The notes: a model not told the origin generated them from the sequence alone. A DNA stretch of 64,000 nt from Cryptosporangium sp044454545 (GCF_044454545.1 NZ_JBITDV010000001.1:620001-684000); one strand, 5' to 3'. Positions 34,014 through 43,364 are shown, counted from the stretch's first letter. Translations and numbers: made by a program.

Positions 34014-35377
34014 CCGTGAGCAACGACAGCGAACTCGAGGAGCAGATCGCCGGGTGGCGTGCGTACGTCGAGCGCCGTCCGTCGATCCACGGCGGCGACG
34101 CCGACGAGCTCGAAGACCACCTCCGCAGCCGGATCAGCGAGCTCACCGACGCCGGCCTGACCGACGACGAGGCGTTCCTGATCGCGGTGAAGCGGATGGG
34201 CACGCTCGACGACGTGTCCCTGGAGTTCGCCCGTGAGCACTCCGAGCGGCTCTGGAAACAGCTCGTGCTGCCGTCCGAGCCGGACGCACCGACCGCTGCG
34301 CGGACCCGGCGCGAGCTCCCGGTCGCCGTGCTGTGCGCGGTGATCGCCGCACTGGCGGTGAAACTACCGGCGCTGTTCGGGCTCGGCCTCGACGGCGACG
34401 AGGGCTTCTACGCCCGCAACCTGAGCCTGTTCGTGCTCGTGCCGCTGGCCGGGTACTTCGCCTGGCAGCGCCGGGTCGGCCCCCGGGTGATCGCGGTGCT
34501 GGCCGGGCTGTTCGTGCTGGCGGCGGTCTTCGCGAACGCCTATCCGCTGGACAACGACTCGCAGAGTGTCGTGCTGACCGGAATCCACCTGCCGCTCGCG
34601 CTCTGGCTCGTCGTCGGCGTGGCGTACGTCGGCGGCGACTGGCTGTCGGGGCAGCGGCGGATGGACTTCATCCGGTTCACCGGCGAGTGGGCGATCTACT
34701 ACGTGCTGCTGGCCCTCGGCGGCGGCGTGCTCACCGCGATCACCGTCAACGTGTTCTCGGCGATCGGCGTCGACGCGGACGAGTTCGTCGGGTCCTGGCT
34801 GGTGCCCTGCGGTGCGGCCGGGGCGGTCCTGGTGGCGGCCTGGCTGGTCGAGTCCAAGCAGAGCGTCATCGAGAACATGGCGCCGGTGCTGACCCGGGTG
34901 TTCACGCCACTGTTCGCGATCGCGCTGCTGGTGTTCCTGGTGGCGTTCGTGGTGTCCGGGCACGGCCTCGACGTCGACCGGGACGTCCTGATCCTGTTCA
35001 ACGTGCTGCTCGTCCTGGTGCTGGGCCTGCTGCTCTACGCGATCTCGGCCCGCGACCCGCTGGCCAAGGCCGGTCTGTTCGACCGGGTCCAGCTGGGCCT
35101 GGTGATCAGTGCGCTGCTGATCGACGCGCTGGTGCTGGTCGCGATCACCGGCCGGATCACCGAGTTCGGCTTCACCCCGAACAAGACCGCGGCGCTGGGT
35201 GAGAACCTCATCCTGCTGGCCAACCTAGCCTGGTCGGCCTGGCTGTTCGTCGGTTTCGTCGGGCGCCGGGCGCCGTTCGCGCGGCTGGAACGGTGGCAGA
35301 CGTCGTACCTGGCCGTCTTCGCGGTCTGGGCGTGGATCGTCGTGGTGGCGTTCCCGCCGATCTTCGGCTTCCGCTAG
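34010..35377 (+). CDS. Membrane protein with HAAS/permease-prefix N-terminus
   Basis: A 455-residue membrane protein. Residues 5-70 form the helical prefix domain typical of PadR partners (LEEQIAGWRAYVERRPSIHGGDADELEDHLRSRISELTDAGLTDDEAFLIAVKRMG). About ten to eleven transmembrane helices follow (from about residue 100), of the DUF4153 kind. GTG 34010 is coupled to padR. No enzymatic motif is visible; a role in envelope stress or as a signalling permease is inferred from the pair arrangement only. Confidence 0.85.
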   Translation: MTVSNDSELEEQIAGWRAYVERRPSIHGGDADELEDHLRSRISELTDAGLTDDEAFLIAVKRMGTLDDVSLEFAREHSERLWKQLVLPSEPDAPTAARTRRELPVAVLCAVIAALAVKLPALFGLGLDGDEGFYARNLSLFVLVPLAGYFAWQRRVGPRVIAVLAGLFVLAAVFANAYPLDNDSQSVVLTGIHLPLALWLVVGVAYVGGDWLSGQRRMDFIRFTGEWAIYYVLLALGGGVLTAITVNVFSAIGVDADEFVGSWLVPCGAAGAVLVAAWLVESKQSVIENMAPVLTRVFTPLFAIALLVFLVAFVVSGHGLDVDRDVLILFNVLLVLVLGLLLYAISARDPLAKAGLFDRVQLGLVISALLIDALVLVAITGRITEFGFTPNKTAALGENLILLANLAWSAWLFVGFVGRRAPFARLERWQTSYLAVFAVWAWIVVVAFPPIFGFR

Positions 35378-35413
35378 CGGGGCCGTCGGTCCGATTCGCG
35401 GGTGCCCGAGGGG

Positions 35414-35989
35414 TCAGCGGTCGTAGACCGAGCGGATGACCCTCGCCGGGTTGCCGACGGCCACGGCGCCGGCCGGGACGTCACGCGTGACGACCGCGCC
35501 GGCGCCGATGACCGCGTCGTCGCCGATCGAGACCCCGGGGCAGACGACCACGCCGCCACCGAGCCACACCGTGTTGCCGAGGGTGATCGCCTCGCCGGAC
35601 TGCCAGCCCTCCCGCCGGACCGCCGGGTCCATCGGGTGAGTGGCGGTCAGCAACTGGACGCCGGGACCGATCTGACAGTCGTCGCCGATCGTGATCGGCG
35701 CGTTGTCGAGCGCGGTGAGCCCGAAGTTGGCGAACGTCCGTGAACCGATGTGAACGTTCCAGCCGTAATCGCAGTAGAACGGCGGACGGACGTAGACGTC
35801 GTCGCCCAGGCTGCCGAGGAGGTCACGGAGCACGAGCGTCGCACCCGCGAGGTCTTGCGGATCGAAGTCGTTGTACTTCTTCATCAGACCCATTGCCCGC
35901 AGCAGGTCGCCCCGTACGTCACCGTCGGTTCGGAAGAGGTCACCCGCAAGCATCCGCTCGCGCTGCGAGGGCTCCGAATCGATCGTCAT
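35414..35989 (-). CDS. Maltose/galactoside-type O-acetyltransferase
   Basis: A 191-residue left-handed beta-helix acetyltransferase using acetyl-CoA. The N-terminal MAc-type segment (RERMLAGDLFR) is followed by hexapeptide repeats such as NVHIGSRTFANFG and TIGDDCQIGPGV; the catalytic histidine is in TATHPMD, and the final coil has GAVVTRDVPAGAVAVGNPARVI. ATG 35989 begins the conserved part; upstream in-frame sequence is not conserved. A sugar or nodulation-factor-like acceptor is the family norm. It stands alone, divergent from the PBP homologue by 46 nt. Confidence 0.92.
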   Translation of the reverse strand: MTIDSEPSQRERMLAGDLFRTDGDVRGDLLRAMGLMKKYNDFDPQDLAGATLVLRDLLGSLGDDVYVRPPFYCDYGWNVHIGSRTFANFGLTALDNAPITIGDDCQIGPGVQLLTATHPMDPAVRREGWQSGEAITLGNTVWLGGGVVVCPGVSIGDDAVIGAGAVVTRDVPAGAVAVGNPARVIRSVYDR

Positions 35990-36034
35990 GCGCAAGAACC
36001 TAGCGCACACAGTGGACGCTAGTGTTTCGCGAGT

Positions 36035-37966
36035 GTGGCGACCGACATCACAGGTAGCGATCACGGGGACGGTTTACCGATGTCACTCGATCAACCCGGC
36101 ACACTGGCGCGGTCGGCCTCCTCCGGCGACTCGACGGAGCCACCCGAAAGGCCAGGTGACGGCGCCGGCGAGCCGCAACGACCCCGGCGTCGGCGGGGGC
36201 TGATCGGGCTGGCGATCGTCGTCGTGGCGGGTTTGGTGGCGGGTCTCGGCGGCAGCTGGGCGGCCTACGCCCGGACGGATCTGCCCCGGATCCCGGAGCC
36301 GGGTCAGACCACCCGGGTCCAGTACTCGGACGGATCGACGTTCGCCACGTTCGCCGTCGAGAACCGGACGCCGGTGCCCCTGCGTTCGGTGCCGCAGGCG
36401 GTGCGCAACGCGGTCCTCGCCGCGCAGGATCCGGACTTCTACGACGACGGCACCGCACTGGGCGCACTCGTCCGCGCGGCCGGCGAACTGGCGTCCGGCC
36501 CGGGTGATCACGCGTCGATCACCGAGCAGTACGTGCGCGAGGCGCCGCCCTACGGCGACGGCCGCACCGGCCGGGCCCGCTCGGTGATCGCCGCGCACAA
36601 GCTCCGTCACGCCTGGGGTGCGGACCGCGTCCTGAAGGCCTACCTGAACACGACGTACTTCGGCCGCGGCGCGTGGGGCGTGCAGGCCGCCTCACAGGCG
36701 TACTTCCACGTCGACGTGACGAAGCTGGGCGTCGCCCAGGGTGCGGTGCTGGCGGCGCTGATCAGCGACCCGACGCACGCCGATCCGGCGAAGGACGAGG
36801 CGGGCGCGAAGCGCGCGTGGAACTCCGTCCTCGACGCGATGCGGAAACACGGCTACCTCAGCGGAGCCGACCGGAGCGGGATGGCGTACCCCGTCACGAA
36901 GGAGCGGGCCACGCCGGCCGGCGCCTGGCGGACCGGCTCGACCGGCGTGCTCGGCAGCCGCATCGAGCAGGAGCTGACGAAGATCGGGCTCAGCGAGCAG
37001 GACATCAACACCGGCGGGTACGTCGTGCACACGACGATCAACCCGGCACTGCAGACCGCGCTGAGGACCGCCACCCGCCAGGCACTGACGGGCGCCCCCG
37101 AGCTGGAGTCGTCGGCCGTCGCGATCGACCCGTCGACCGGCGCGGTGCGGGCCTACTACGGCGGGGATCGCGGTTACGGCAACGCCGACCTCGCGTCGTC
37201 CGGGGCTCCGCATCCGGCCGGCCCGTCGTTCGAGCCGTTCGTGGTGGCGGCGGCGGTCACCGACGGTTACCGCACCGATTCGATGGACGCCGCGGTACGG
37301 CAGTCGTCCGCGACGGTCTTCTCCCGCCTGGCGGCGGCCGTCGGGCCGCAGCGCGTGGCGGTGACCGCGCAGAAGGCCGGGTTCCGGACCCTGGACGGCC
37401 GGCCGCTCACCCCGGCCGCCACGAACGGGTTCGACGCGACGATCGGACTCGGCCGGTTTTCGGTGACGACGGTCGACCAGGCGTCGGCGTACGCGACGAT
37501 CGCGGCGTACGGCGTCCACCGTGAGCCCTACTTCGTCGACACGGTGACGGCCCCGGACGGCAGCGTGGTCTGGGATCACCGGTCGCACCCGGACGCGGGA
37601 GACACCCCCTGGACGAAGGACGTCGGCCGGGACGTCTCGTCGGTCCTGCAGAAGGCCTACCAGGCCGACCCGGCGGTGCGGATCGACCGCCCGGCCGCGG
37701 TCAAGGCCGGGGGCCGGCGTGACGGAGGGACGTCCGACGCGTGGCTCGGCGGATACACGCCGCAGCTGGCGACCGCGATCTGGGTCGGTTCCGCGGACCG
37801 CACCGGGGTTCCGCCGGCCGAGCGTGCCGCGGGAGGGATCGACGTACGCGGGGCCGGGGTGCCGGGCACGATCTGGCGCCGGTTCATGCCGGCCGCGCTG
37901 CGAGGCACGCCGGTGCAGCAGTTCCTGCCCCCGACGCACGCGGGCACCAAGGACGCCCCGGGGTAG
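36035..37966 (+). CDS. Class A PBP homologue with lost catalytic residues
   Basis: A 643-residue type II membrane protein with one TM helix (about residues 56-78), a GT51-like domain (100-285) and a transpeptidase-like domain (330-620). In the first, the catalytic Glu of the EDxxF motif is Gln131 and the RKxxE motif reads RARSV. In the second, SxxK reads PSFE (397-400), SxN is SSA (424-426) and KTG is KAG (557-559). Scaffold motifs such as YLNTTYFGRGAWGV and DAWLGGYTP are kept. It is therefore most likely an inactive relative acting as scaffold or regulator of wall synthesis. GTG 36035 is the longest start; ATG 36080, after GGGACGG, is equally possible. Confidence 0.88.
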   Translation: MATDITGSDHGDGLPMSLDQPGTLARSASSGDSTEPPERPGDGAGEPQRPRRRRGLIGLAIVVVAGLVAGLGGSWAAYARTDLPRIPEPGQTTRVQYSDGSTFATFAVENRTPVPLRSVPQAVRNAVLAAQDPDFYDDGTALGALVRAAGELASGPGDHASITEQYVREAPPYGDGRTGRARSVIAAHKLRHAWGADRVLKAYLNTTYFGRGAWGVQAASQAYFHVDVTKLGVAQGAVLAALISDPTHADPAKDEAGAKRAWNSVLDAMRKHGYLSGADRSGMAYPVTKERATPAGAWRTGSTGVLGSRIEQELTKIGLSEQDINTGGYVVHTTINPALQTALRTATRQALTGAPELESSAVAIDPSTGAVRAYYGGDRGYGNADLASSGAPHPAGPSFEPFVVAAAVTDGYRTDSMDAAVRQSSATVFSRLAAAVGPQRVAVTAQKAGFRTLDGRPLTPAATNGFDATIGLGRFSVTTVDQASAYATIAAYGVHREPYFVDTVTAPDGSVVWDHRSHPDAGDTPWTKDVGRDVSSVLQKAYQADPAVRIDRPAAVKAGGRRDGGTSDAWLGGYTPQLATAIWVGSADRTGVPPAERAAGGIDVRGAGVPGTIWRRFMPAALRGTPVQQFLPPTHAGTKDAPG

Positions 37967-37970
37967 CCAG

Positions 37971-39263
37971 TCAGCGGCGGGGGCGGCGGTCGACGATGCG
38001 GCGCATCTTGCCGACCGAGCGCTCGACGCCCCCGGGCTCGAGCACCTCCACGTCCACCGAGACGCCGATCCGGTTCTTGATCAGCCGTTCGAGCTCGAGG
38101 CCGGCGTCGCCTGCCGGCGCGGAGTCGCGGCGCTCGACGCGCACGGTCATCGCGTCCAGCTGGTCGTGGCGGTCGAGAACGCACTGGAAGTGCGGGCTGA
38201 GCGGGGCGATTCCCAGGATCAGTTCCTCGACCTGGGTCGGGAACAGGTTCACCCCGCGCAGGATGATCATGTCGTCGGTGCGGCCGGTGATCTTCTCGAT
38301 GCGCCGCATCGAGCGCGCGGTGCCGGGCAGCAGACGGGTCAGGTCGCGCGTGCGGTAGCGGACGATCGGCATCGCCTGCTTCGTCAGCGAAGTGAGGACG
38401 AGCTCGCCCTCCTCGCCGTCCGGGAGCACCATGCCGGAGATCGGGTCGATGACCTCGGGATAGAAGTGGTCCTCCCAGAGGTGCAGCCCGTCCTTCGTCT
38501 CGACGCACTCGCCCGCGACGCCGGGACCGATGATCTCCGACAGCCCGTAGATGTCGACCGCGTGCATGTCGAGGCGCTGCTCCATCTCGCGGCGCATGTC
38601 GTTGGTCCACGGCTCGGCGCCGAAGATGCCGGCCTTGAGGCCGGTGGTGCGGGGATCGAGGCCCTGGCGCTCCATCTCGTCGACGAGCGCGAGCATGTAC
38701 GAGGGCGTGACCGTGATGAGGTCGGGCCGGAAGTCGCGGATCAGCTGGACCTGGCGCTCGGTCATGCCGCCGGAGACCGGGACGACCGTGCAGCCGAGTC
38801 TCTCGGCGCCCGCGTGGACGCCCAGGCCGCCGGTGAACAGTCCGTAGCCGTACGCGTTGTGCAGGATCATGCCGGTGCGTCCACCGGCGGCGCGGATGCT
38901 GCGCGCGACGACCGTCGCCCAGACGTCCAGATCGTCACGGGTGTAGCCGACGACGGTCGGCCGGCCGGTCGTGCCGGACGAGGCGTGGACGCGGACGACC
39001 TCCTCGCGGGGGACCGCGAACATGCCGAACGGGTAGTTCTGCCGGAGGTCTTCCTTGGTGGTGAACGGGAGGAGGGCGAGGTCGTCGAGCGTTTTGATGT
39101 CGTCCGGGTGGATGCCCTGGAACTTCTCCCGGTAGTGGGGGACGTTCTCGTACGCGTGCCGGAGGCTCCAGCGGAGGCGCTGGGTCTGCAGGGCGCGGAG
39201 CTCGTCGAGCGACGCGGTCTCGATCGGCTCCAGATCGCCGGGGCGCGGGCTCAGGTCCTCCAC
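37971..39263 (-). CDS. paaK: Phenylacetate-CoA ligase
   Basis: A 430-residue ATP-dependent ligase making phenylacetyl-CoA, the entry step of the paa pathway. It has the phosphate loop SSGTTGRPTVVG, the adenine motif YGLSEIIGPGVAGEC, the TRDLT/TGRTDDMIILRGVNLFPTQVEE C-terminal hinge and the family length of about 430-440. GTG 39263 has AAGGAGG 5 nt upstream; the longer frame upstream is non-conserved. It diverges from an AraC-type regulator with a direct-repeat operator in between and ends 4 nt from the PBP homologue. Confidence 0.95.
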   Translation of the reverse strand: MEDLSPRPGDLEPIETASLDELRALQTQRLRWSLRHAYENVPHYREKFQGIHPDDIKTLDDLALLPFTTKEDLRQNYPFGMFAVPREEVVRVHASSGTTGRPTVVGYTRDDLDVWATVVARSIRAAGGRTGMILHNAYGYGLFTGGLGVHAGAERLGCTVVPVSGGMTERQVQLIRDFRPDLITVTPSYMLALVDEMERQGLDPRTTGLKAGIFGAEPWTNDMRREMEQRLDMHAVDIYGLSEIIGPGVAGECVETKDGLHLWEDHFYPEVIDPISGMVLPDGEEGELVLTSLTKQAMPIVRYRTRDLTRLLPGTARSMRRIEKITGRTDDMIILRGVNLFPTQVEELILGIAPLSPHFQCVLDRHDQLDAMTVRVERRDSAPAGDAGLELERLIKNRIGVSVDVEVLEPGGVERSVGKMRRIVDRRPRR

Positions 39264-39317
39264 GGTTCCTCCTTGCACTCGGGTGCTTTCGAGGCTTCCA
39301 CCTGCGGCGACTCCCGA

Positions 39318-39346
39318 CTTGACCGTTCGCGCAGACCTCTTGACCG
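39318..39346. promoter_or_regulatory. AraC-type direct-repeat operator
   Basis: Two copies of CTTGACCG (39318-39325 and 39339-39346) spaced exactly 21 bp apart, two helical turns, in the paaK/araC-like divergent region. This is the expected layout for an AraC-family dimer. Confidence 0.55.
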
Positions 39347-39398
39347 GACGTCCACACCTGGCATCGTGTGACGTGAGGCACAGGACGAAGGAGTCCGG

Positions 39399-40334
39399 AT
39401 GGGCATCGCGCTGCGGCAAGAACCGGCTGTCGGCTTCGACGAGTGGCAGCACGCGATCAGCGACACGTTCGTGCCGTTACGAGCGTGTCGTCCGGCCGAC
39501 GGTTTCCGCGGTGGCGTGACGGCGGCCTCGCTCGGATCGGTGGTGCTCGCCGAGGTGCGCGCGTCCGGGACGACGGTGGAGCGCACGCCCCGGCTGATCC
39601 GGGAGTCCGATCCCGAGCTCTACAAGTTCGGTCTGCAGCTGTCCGGGAGCTGCGTGCTGGAGCAGGATTCCCGCTCGGCGCACCTCGACCCCGGCGACCT
39701 GGCGGTGTACGACACGTCGAGGCCGTACCGGATCGCGTGCGGGCCCGGCTTCGCGATGGTCGTCGCGATGTTTCCGCGGTACCTGGTGCAACTGCCGGAG
39801 AGGCGGATGGCCGAGCTGACCGCGGTGCGGATGAGCGGCCGCTCCGGGCTCGGTGCGCTGGTCGGGCCGTTGCTCCGCGGGGTCTCGTCCGATCTCGGCG
39901 GCGTGGCGTCGACGCATCTGGGTGACGCGATCATCGACCTGGCGACGGCGGCACTGGCCGAGCAGATGGCGCTGCCGTCGCCGGCCGGATCGCCGGATCC
40001 GCACCGGGCGCTGATCACCCAGGTGCGGGCGTACATCGACCAGAACCTGCAGGACGGGTCGTTGTGCACGCAGCGGATCGCGGAGGTCCATTTCGTGTCG
40101 CCACGGCTGCTGCAGAAGGTGTTCGAGGCCGAGGGGACGTCGATTTCGGCGTTGATCCGGGGGCGGCGGCTGGAGCGCTGCCGCCGCGACCTGGTGGATC
40201 CGTTCCTGGTGGACGTGCCGCTGGCGGTGATCGGGCACCGGTGGGGGTTCCGGGACGCGGCGCATTTCTCGCGGTTGTTCCGGTCGGCGTTCGGGGCGTC
40301 GCCGCGGGCGTACCGGAAGGCGAACGCGGCGTGA
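39399..40334 (+). CDS. AraC-family regulator of paaK region
   Basis: A 311-residue regulator with an N-terminal AraC-like ligand domain (about residues 15-185; PELYKFGLQLSGSCVLEQDSRSAHLDPGDLAVYDTSRPY is the FeaR/NphR-type cupin) and two C-terminal helix-turn-helices (about 205-305; RIAEVHFVSPRLLQKVFEAEGTSISALIRGRRLERCRRDL and GHRWGFRDAAHFSRLFRSAFGASPRAYR). Relatives such as FeaR sense aromatic amines or acids. GAAGGAG precedes the ATG. It is most likely the phenylacetate or phenylethylamine sensor for paaK. Confidence 0.93.
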   Translation: MGIALRQEPAVGFDEWQHAISDTFVPLRACRPADGFRGGVTAASLGSVVLAEVRASGTTVERTPRLIRESDPELYKFGLQLSGSCVLEQDSRSAHLDPGDLAVYDTSRPYRIACGPGFAMVVAMFPRYLVQLPERRMAELTAVRMSGRSGLGALVGPLLRGVSSDLGGVASTHLGDAIIDLATAALAEQMALPSPAGSPDPHRALITQVRAYIDQNLQDGSLCTQRIAEVHFVSPRLLQKVFEAEGTSISALIRGRRLERCRRDLVDPFLVDVPLAVIGHRWGFRDAAHFSRLFRSAFGASPRAYRKANAA

Positions 40335-40354
40335 CCCGGCCTCGCCGCCGGGTC
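40333..40354. terminator. Bidirectional hairpin between araC-like gene and paaG
   Basis: Perfect 8-bp stem GACCCGGC / GCCGGGTC with a 6-nt loop, overlapping the stop codon of the AraC-type gene; the convergent paaG ends 47 nt further. Confidence 0.5.
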
Positions 40355-40400
40355 GGGGTCGTGGGCCCGGCCCGGGGGCGTGGGGGCCGCCCGGGAGGGG

Positions 40401-41237
40401 TCAGCGGCCGACGAAGGGTGGCTCCTGCTTGGCGAGGAACGCGTCTACGGCGGCTCGGTGGTCTGCGGTCAGGCCCAGGGCCGATTGCTCCTTGGCCTCG
40501 GCGGTGAGCGCGGCCTCCAGCGGACCGGCGAAAAGGCGCTTGGTGGCGGCGTACGCGGCGGTCGGGCCGGTCGCGAGTTCGGTGACCAGCGCGCGGGCGG
40601 TCTCGGCCACGTCGGGGCCGGTGACCACCGTGCCGGAGACTCCCCAGGCCAGTGCGTCGGCGGGCGTGAAGGGGGTGCCTCGAAGGACCAACTCGCGCGC
40701 ACGGGAGGTGCCGATCGCCGCGGCGAGTGTGGCGCTCAGGCCCGAGTCGCAGGTCAGGCCGATCGCGCTGAACGCCGTGGCGAGCGTGGCGTTCGCGGCG
40801 AAGATCCGGAGGTCGCACGCCAGGGCGAGCGCGAGCCCGGCACCGACGCAGGTGCCGTTGACCGCGGCCACGACCGGTTTGTCCATCGTGGCCAGTAGCC
40901 GCACGATCGGTGCGTAGTCTCGCTCGACCGTGTCGAACGCGTGTGCCGGATCAGCGCGCAGAGCCCGGGCGTGCTCCGCCAGGTCTTGCCCGACGCAGAA
41001 CGCGTCTCCGGCGCCGGTCAGCAATACCGCCCGCACTCCGGCGTCGGCCGCCGCGCCGTCCAGGGCAGCCCGCAGCGCCGTCTTGGTGGAGGCATCCAGC
41101 GCGTTCCGCCGCCGGGGCCGGTTCAGCGTGACGACGGCCGCCGCCCCGACCCGCTCGACGAGAACCGGCTCACCGCCGGGCTCACCGGACCGAGCCTGCC
41201 CGCCACCCGGCAGGCCGGCGCCACCCGACCGGTACAC
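40401..41237 (-). CDS. paaG: 1,2-epoxyphenylacetyl-CoA isomerase (enoyl-CoA isomerase type)
   Basis: A 278-residue crotonase-fold enzyme. The oxyanion region is VNGTCVGAGLALALACDLRIF, with alanine where hydratases have the first glutamate, and the acid residue lies in GLTCDSGLS; this Asp-only pattern is that of PaaG, which turns the ring epoxide into the oxepin. GTG 41237 lies 1 nt after the paaZ stop. The first 25 residues (YRSGGAGLPGGGQARSGEPGGEP) are low-complexity and not part of the fold. Order paaZ-paaG suits sequential steps. Confidence 0.87.
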   Translation of the reverse strand: MYRSGGAGLPGGGQARSGEPGGEPVLVERVGAAAVVTLNRPRRRNALDASTKTALRAALDGAAADAGVRAVLLTGAGDAFCVGQDLAEHARALRADPAHAFDTVERDYAPIVRLLATMDKPVVAAVNGTCVGAGLALALACDLRIFAANATLATAFSAIGLTCDSGLSATLAAAIGTSRARELVLRGTPFTPADALAWGVSGTVVTGPDVAETARALVTELATGPTAAYAATKRLFAGPLEAALTAEAKEQSALGLTADHRAAVDAFLAKQEPPFVGR

Positions 41238-41238
41238 G

Positions 41239-43263
41239 TCAGGCGCCTTCCGGCCAGGTCTTCGCGACCAGCGTCAGAACGTCGTACGTCGCCACCGGCG
41301 CACCGTCTTGATTCGTCACCACGGCGTCCCACCGCACCTCACCGTAGTCGGCGGTGTTCCGCGGAGAGATGTCCTTGACGGTCAGCGTCACCGCGATCGT
41401 GTCGCCGGCCCTCACCGGCGTGAGGAACCGCAGACCGTCGACGCCGAAGTTCGCCAGCACCGGCCCGGGCGACGGCTCGACGAACAGCCCGGCGGCCAGC
41501 GAGACCACCAGGTAGCCGTGCGCGACGATCCCGCCGAACAACGGGTTCTTCGCTGCTGCCTCGGCGTCCGTGTGCGCATAGAACGTGTCACCGGTGAACT
41601 CGGCGAAGTGCTCGATGTCCGGGAGCGAAACCGTCCGCGACGCGGACCGGATCGTGTCGCCGATGCGCAGTTCGGCGAGGCTCTTGCGGAACGGGTGGAC
41701 GTCGTCGTCGTGTTGTGCGGCGCCCGTGGTCCAGCGGCCGGTGATCGCGGTGAGCAGGTCGGGGGACGCCTGCACCGCCGTGCGCTGCATGTGGTGCACG
41801 ACCGCCCGGATGCCGCCGAGTTCCTCGCCGCCACCGGCGCGCCCGGGGCCACCGTGCACGAGCGTGGGCAGCGGAGAGCCGTGCCCGGTGGATTCGCCGG
41901 CGTCGTCGCGGTCGAGGACCAGCACGCGGCCGTGCCAGGGCGCGAGCCCGAGTACGACGTCGCGGGCGACCTGCGGGTCGTGGGTGATCACCGAGGCGGC
42001 GAGGCTGCCCTTGCCCCGGGCCGCCAGCGCGATGGCCTGGTTCGTGCCCGCGTACGTGAGCACGGTGCTGACCGGGCCGAACGGCTCGACGTCGTGGGGC
42101 TCGGCGGCACCGGAGCGGGCCCGCAACACCAGCGGGTTCAGGAACGCGCCGCGCTCAGGAGCCGCGTCCGGGTCGCCGACCACGACGTCTGCGGACGCGC
42201 GCAGCGCTTCGACCGCCTTGCGGACCTCGTCGCGCTGGCCGAGGCTCGCGAGCGGGCCCATCCGGACGCCGGGGTCGCGCGGATCGCCGACCGTGATGCG
42301 GCTCAGCCGGGCGGCCAGCGCCTCGGTGACGGCATCGGCCCGGTTCTCGGGGACGAGTACGCGCCGGATCGCCGTGCATTTCTGACCGGCCTTCACCGTC
42401 ATCTCGGTGACGACGCCCTTGACGAACAGGTCGAACTCGGGGTCGTCGGGCGTGACGTCGGGGCCGAGGATCGAACAGTTCAGCGAGTCGGCCTCGACGC
42501 CGAGCACCACTCCCCCGTCGACCACGTTCGGGTGGCGGCGAAGGATGCCCGCGGTGTGCGCCGAGCCGGTGAACGCCACCGAATCCTGCACGGTGAGTTC
42601 GTCGAGCAGGCTGCCCGCGCTGCCCGCGATCAGCTGCAGTGACCCCTCGGGCAGGAGACCGGACTCGAGGACGCGCCGCACGGCCAGCGCGGTGAGGTAC
42701 GCGGTCTGGCTCGCCGGCTTGACGATCGTCGGCAGCCCGGCCAGGAACGCGGGGGCGAGCTTCTCGAGCATGCCCCAGACCGGGAAGTTGAACGCGTTGA
42801 TCTGCACCGCGACGCCCGGCCGCGACGTGTAGACGTGCTGGCCCACGAACGTGCCGCGCTTGCCGAGCCGCTCGGCCGCGCCGTCGAGCACGATCGTGTC
42901 GTTCGGGAGCTCACGGGTGCCCTTGCTCGCGTAGCTGAACAGCGTCCCGATGCCGCCGTCGACGTCGACCGCGGTATCGCGGGTGGTCGCCCCGGTGTGC
43001 AGGGAGAGGGCGTAGAGCTCGTCCTTCTGCGCGGTCAGGTGCTTGGCCACGGCCTTGAGCAGCGCCGCGCGCTGGTGGAACGTCAGCGCGCGGACGGCGG
43101 GCCCACCGACCTCGCGGGCGTGACGCACCATCTCGGCGACGTCCAGGCCCCGGCTCGAGATGCGGGCGACCTCTTCGCCGGTGGCCGCGTCGAGCAGCGG
43201 CTCTCCCTCGTCGGCGGCCCGGAACCACACTCCGGCGCCGTAGCTCTCGAGCAGCGGGCTCAT
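41239..43263 (-). CDS. paaZ: Oxepin-CoA hydrolase / 3-oxo-5,6-dehydrosuberyl-CoA dehydrogenase
   Basis: A 674-residue bifunctional ring-opening enzyme. The N-terminal aldehyde dehydrogenase (about 1-515) has the catalytic glutamate in GVEADSLNCS and cysteine in KAGQKCTAIRR; the C-terminal MaoC-type hydratase (about 530-670) has FTGDTFYAHTD with the Asp/His pair and GIVAHGYLVVSLAAGLFV. Length fits E. coli PaaZ (681). ATG 43263 follows GAGGAG. It diverges from paaA across 101 nt, so the two halves of the pathway share one control region. Confidence 0.96.
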   Translation of the reverse strand: MSPLLESYGAGVWFRAADEGEPLLDAATGEEVARISSRGLDVAEMVRHAREVGGPAVRALTFHQRAALLKAVAKHLTAQKDELYALSLHTGATTRDTAVDVDGGIGTLFSYASKGTRELPNDTIVLDGAAERLGKRGTFVGQHVYTSRPGVAVQINAFNFPVWGMLEKLAPAFLAGLPTIVKPASQTAYLTALAVRRVLESGLLPEGSLQLIAGSAGSLLDELTVQDSVAFTGSAHTAGILRRHPNVVDGGVVLGVEADSLNCSILGPDVTPDDPEFDLFVKGVVTEMTVKAGQKCTAIRRVLVPENRADAVTEALAARLSRITVGDPRDPGVRMGPLASLGQRDEVRKAVEALRASADVVVGDPDAAPERGAFLNPLVLRARSGAAEPHDVEPFGPVSTVLTYAGTNQAIALAARGKGSLAASVITHDPQVARDVVLGLAPWHGRVLVLDRDDAGESTGHGSPLPTLVHGGPGRAGGGEELGGIRAVVHHMQRTAVQASPDLLTAITGRWTTGAAQHDDDVHPFRKSLAELRIGDTIRSASRTVSLPDIEHFAEFTGDTFYAHTDAEAAAKNPLFGGIVAHGYLVVSLAAGLFVEPSPGPVLANFGVDGLRFLTPVRAGDTIAVTLTVKDISPRNTADYGEVRWDAVVTNQDGAPVATYDVLTLVAKTWPEGA

Positions 43264-43334
43264 TCGGTCTCCTCACGAAGCGGCTGCGGACGGGCGGTTG
43301 CGCGACGCGACTGGCTCGTGTCACGGTATTACAG

Positions 43335-43344
43335 ACCGATCGTT
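43335..43344. promoter_or_regulatory. Candidate PaaR-like operator
   Basis: ACCGATCGTT, an imperfect palindrome around CGATCG, sits 21 nt before paaA, next to a TATTAC that may be its -10. It resembles the ACCG-NN-CG core reported for actinobacterial PaaR (TetR) sites but is incomplete. Confidence 0.35.
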
Positions 43345-43364
43345 AAGTAAATGCCGGAGGGGCC

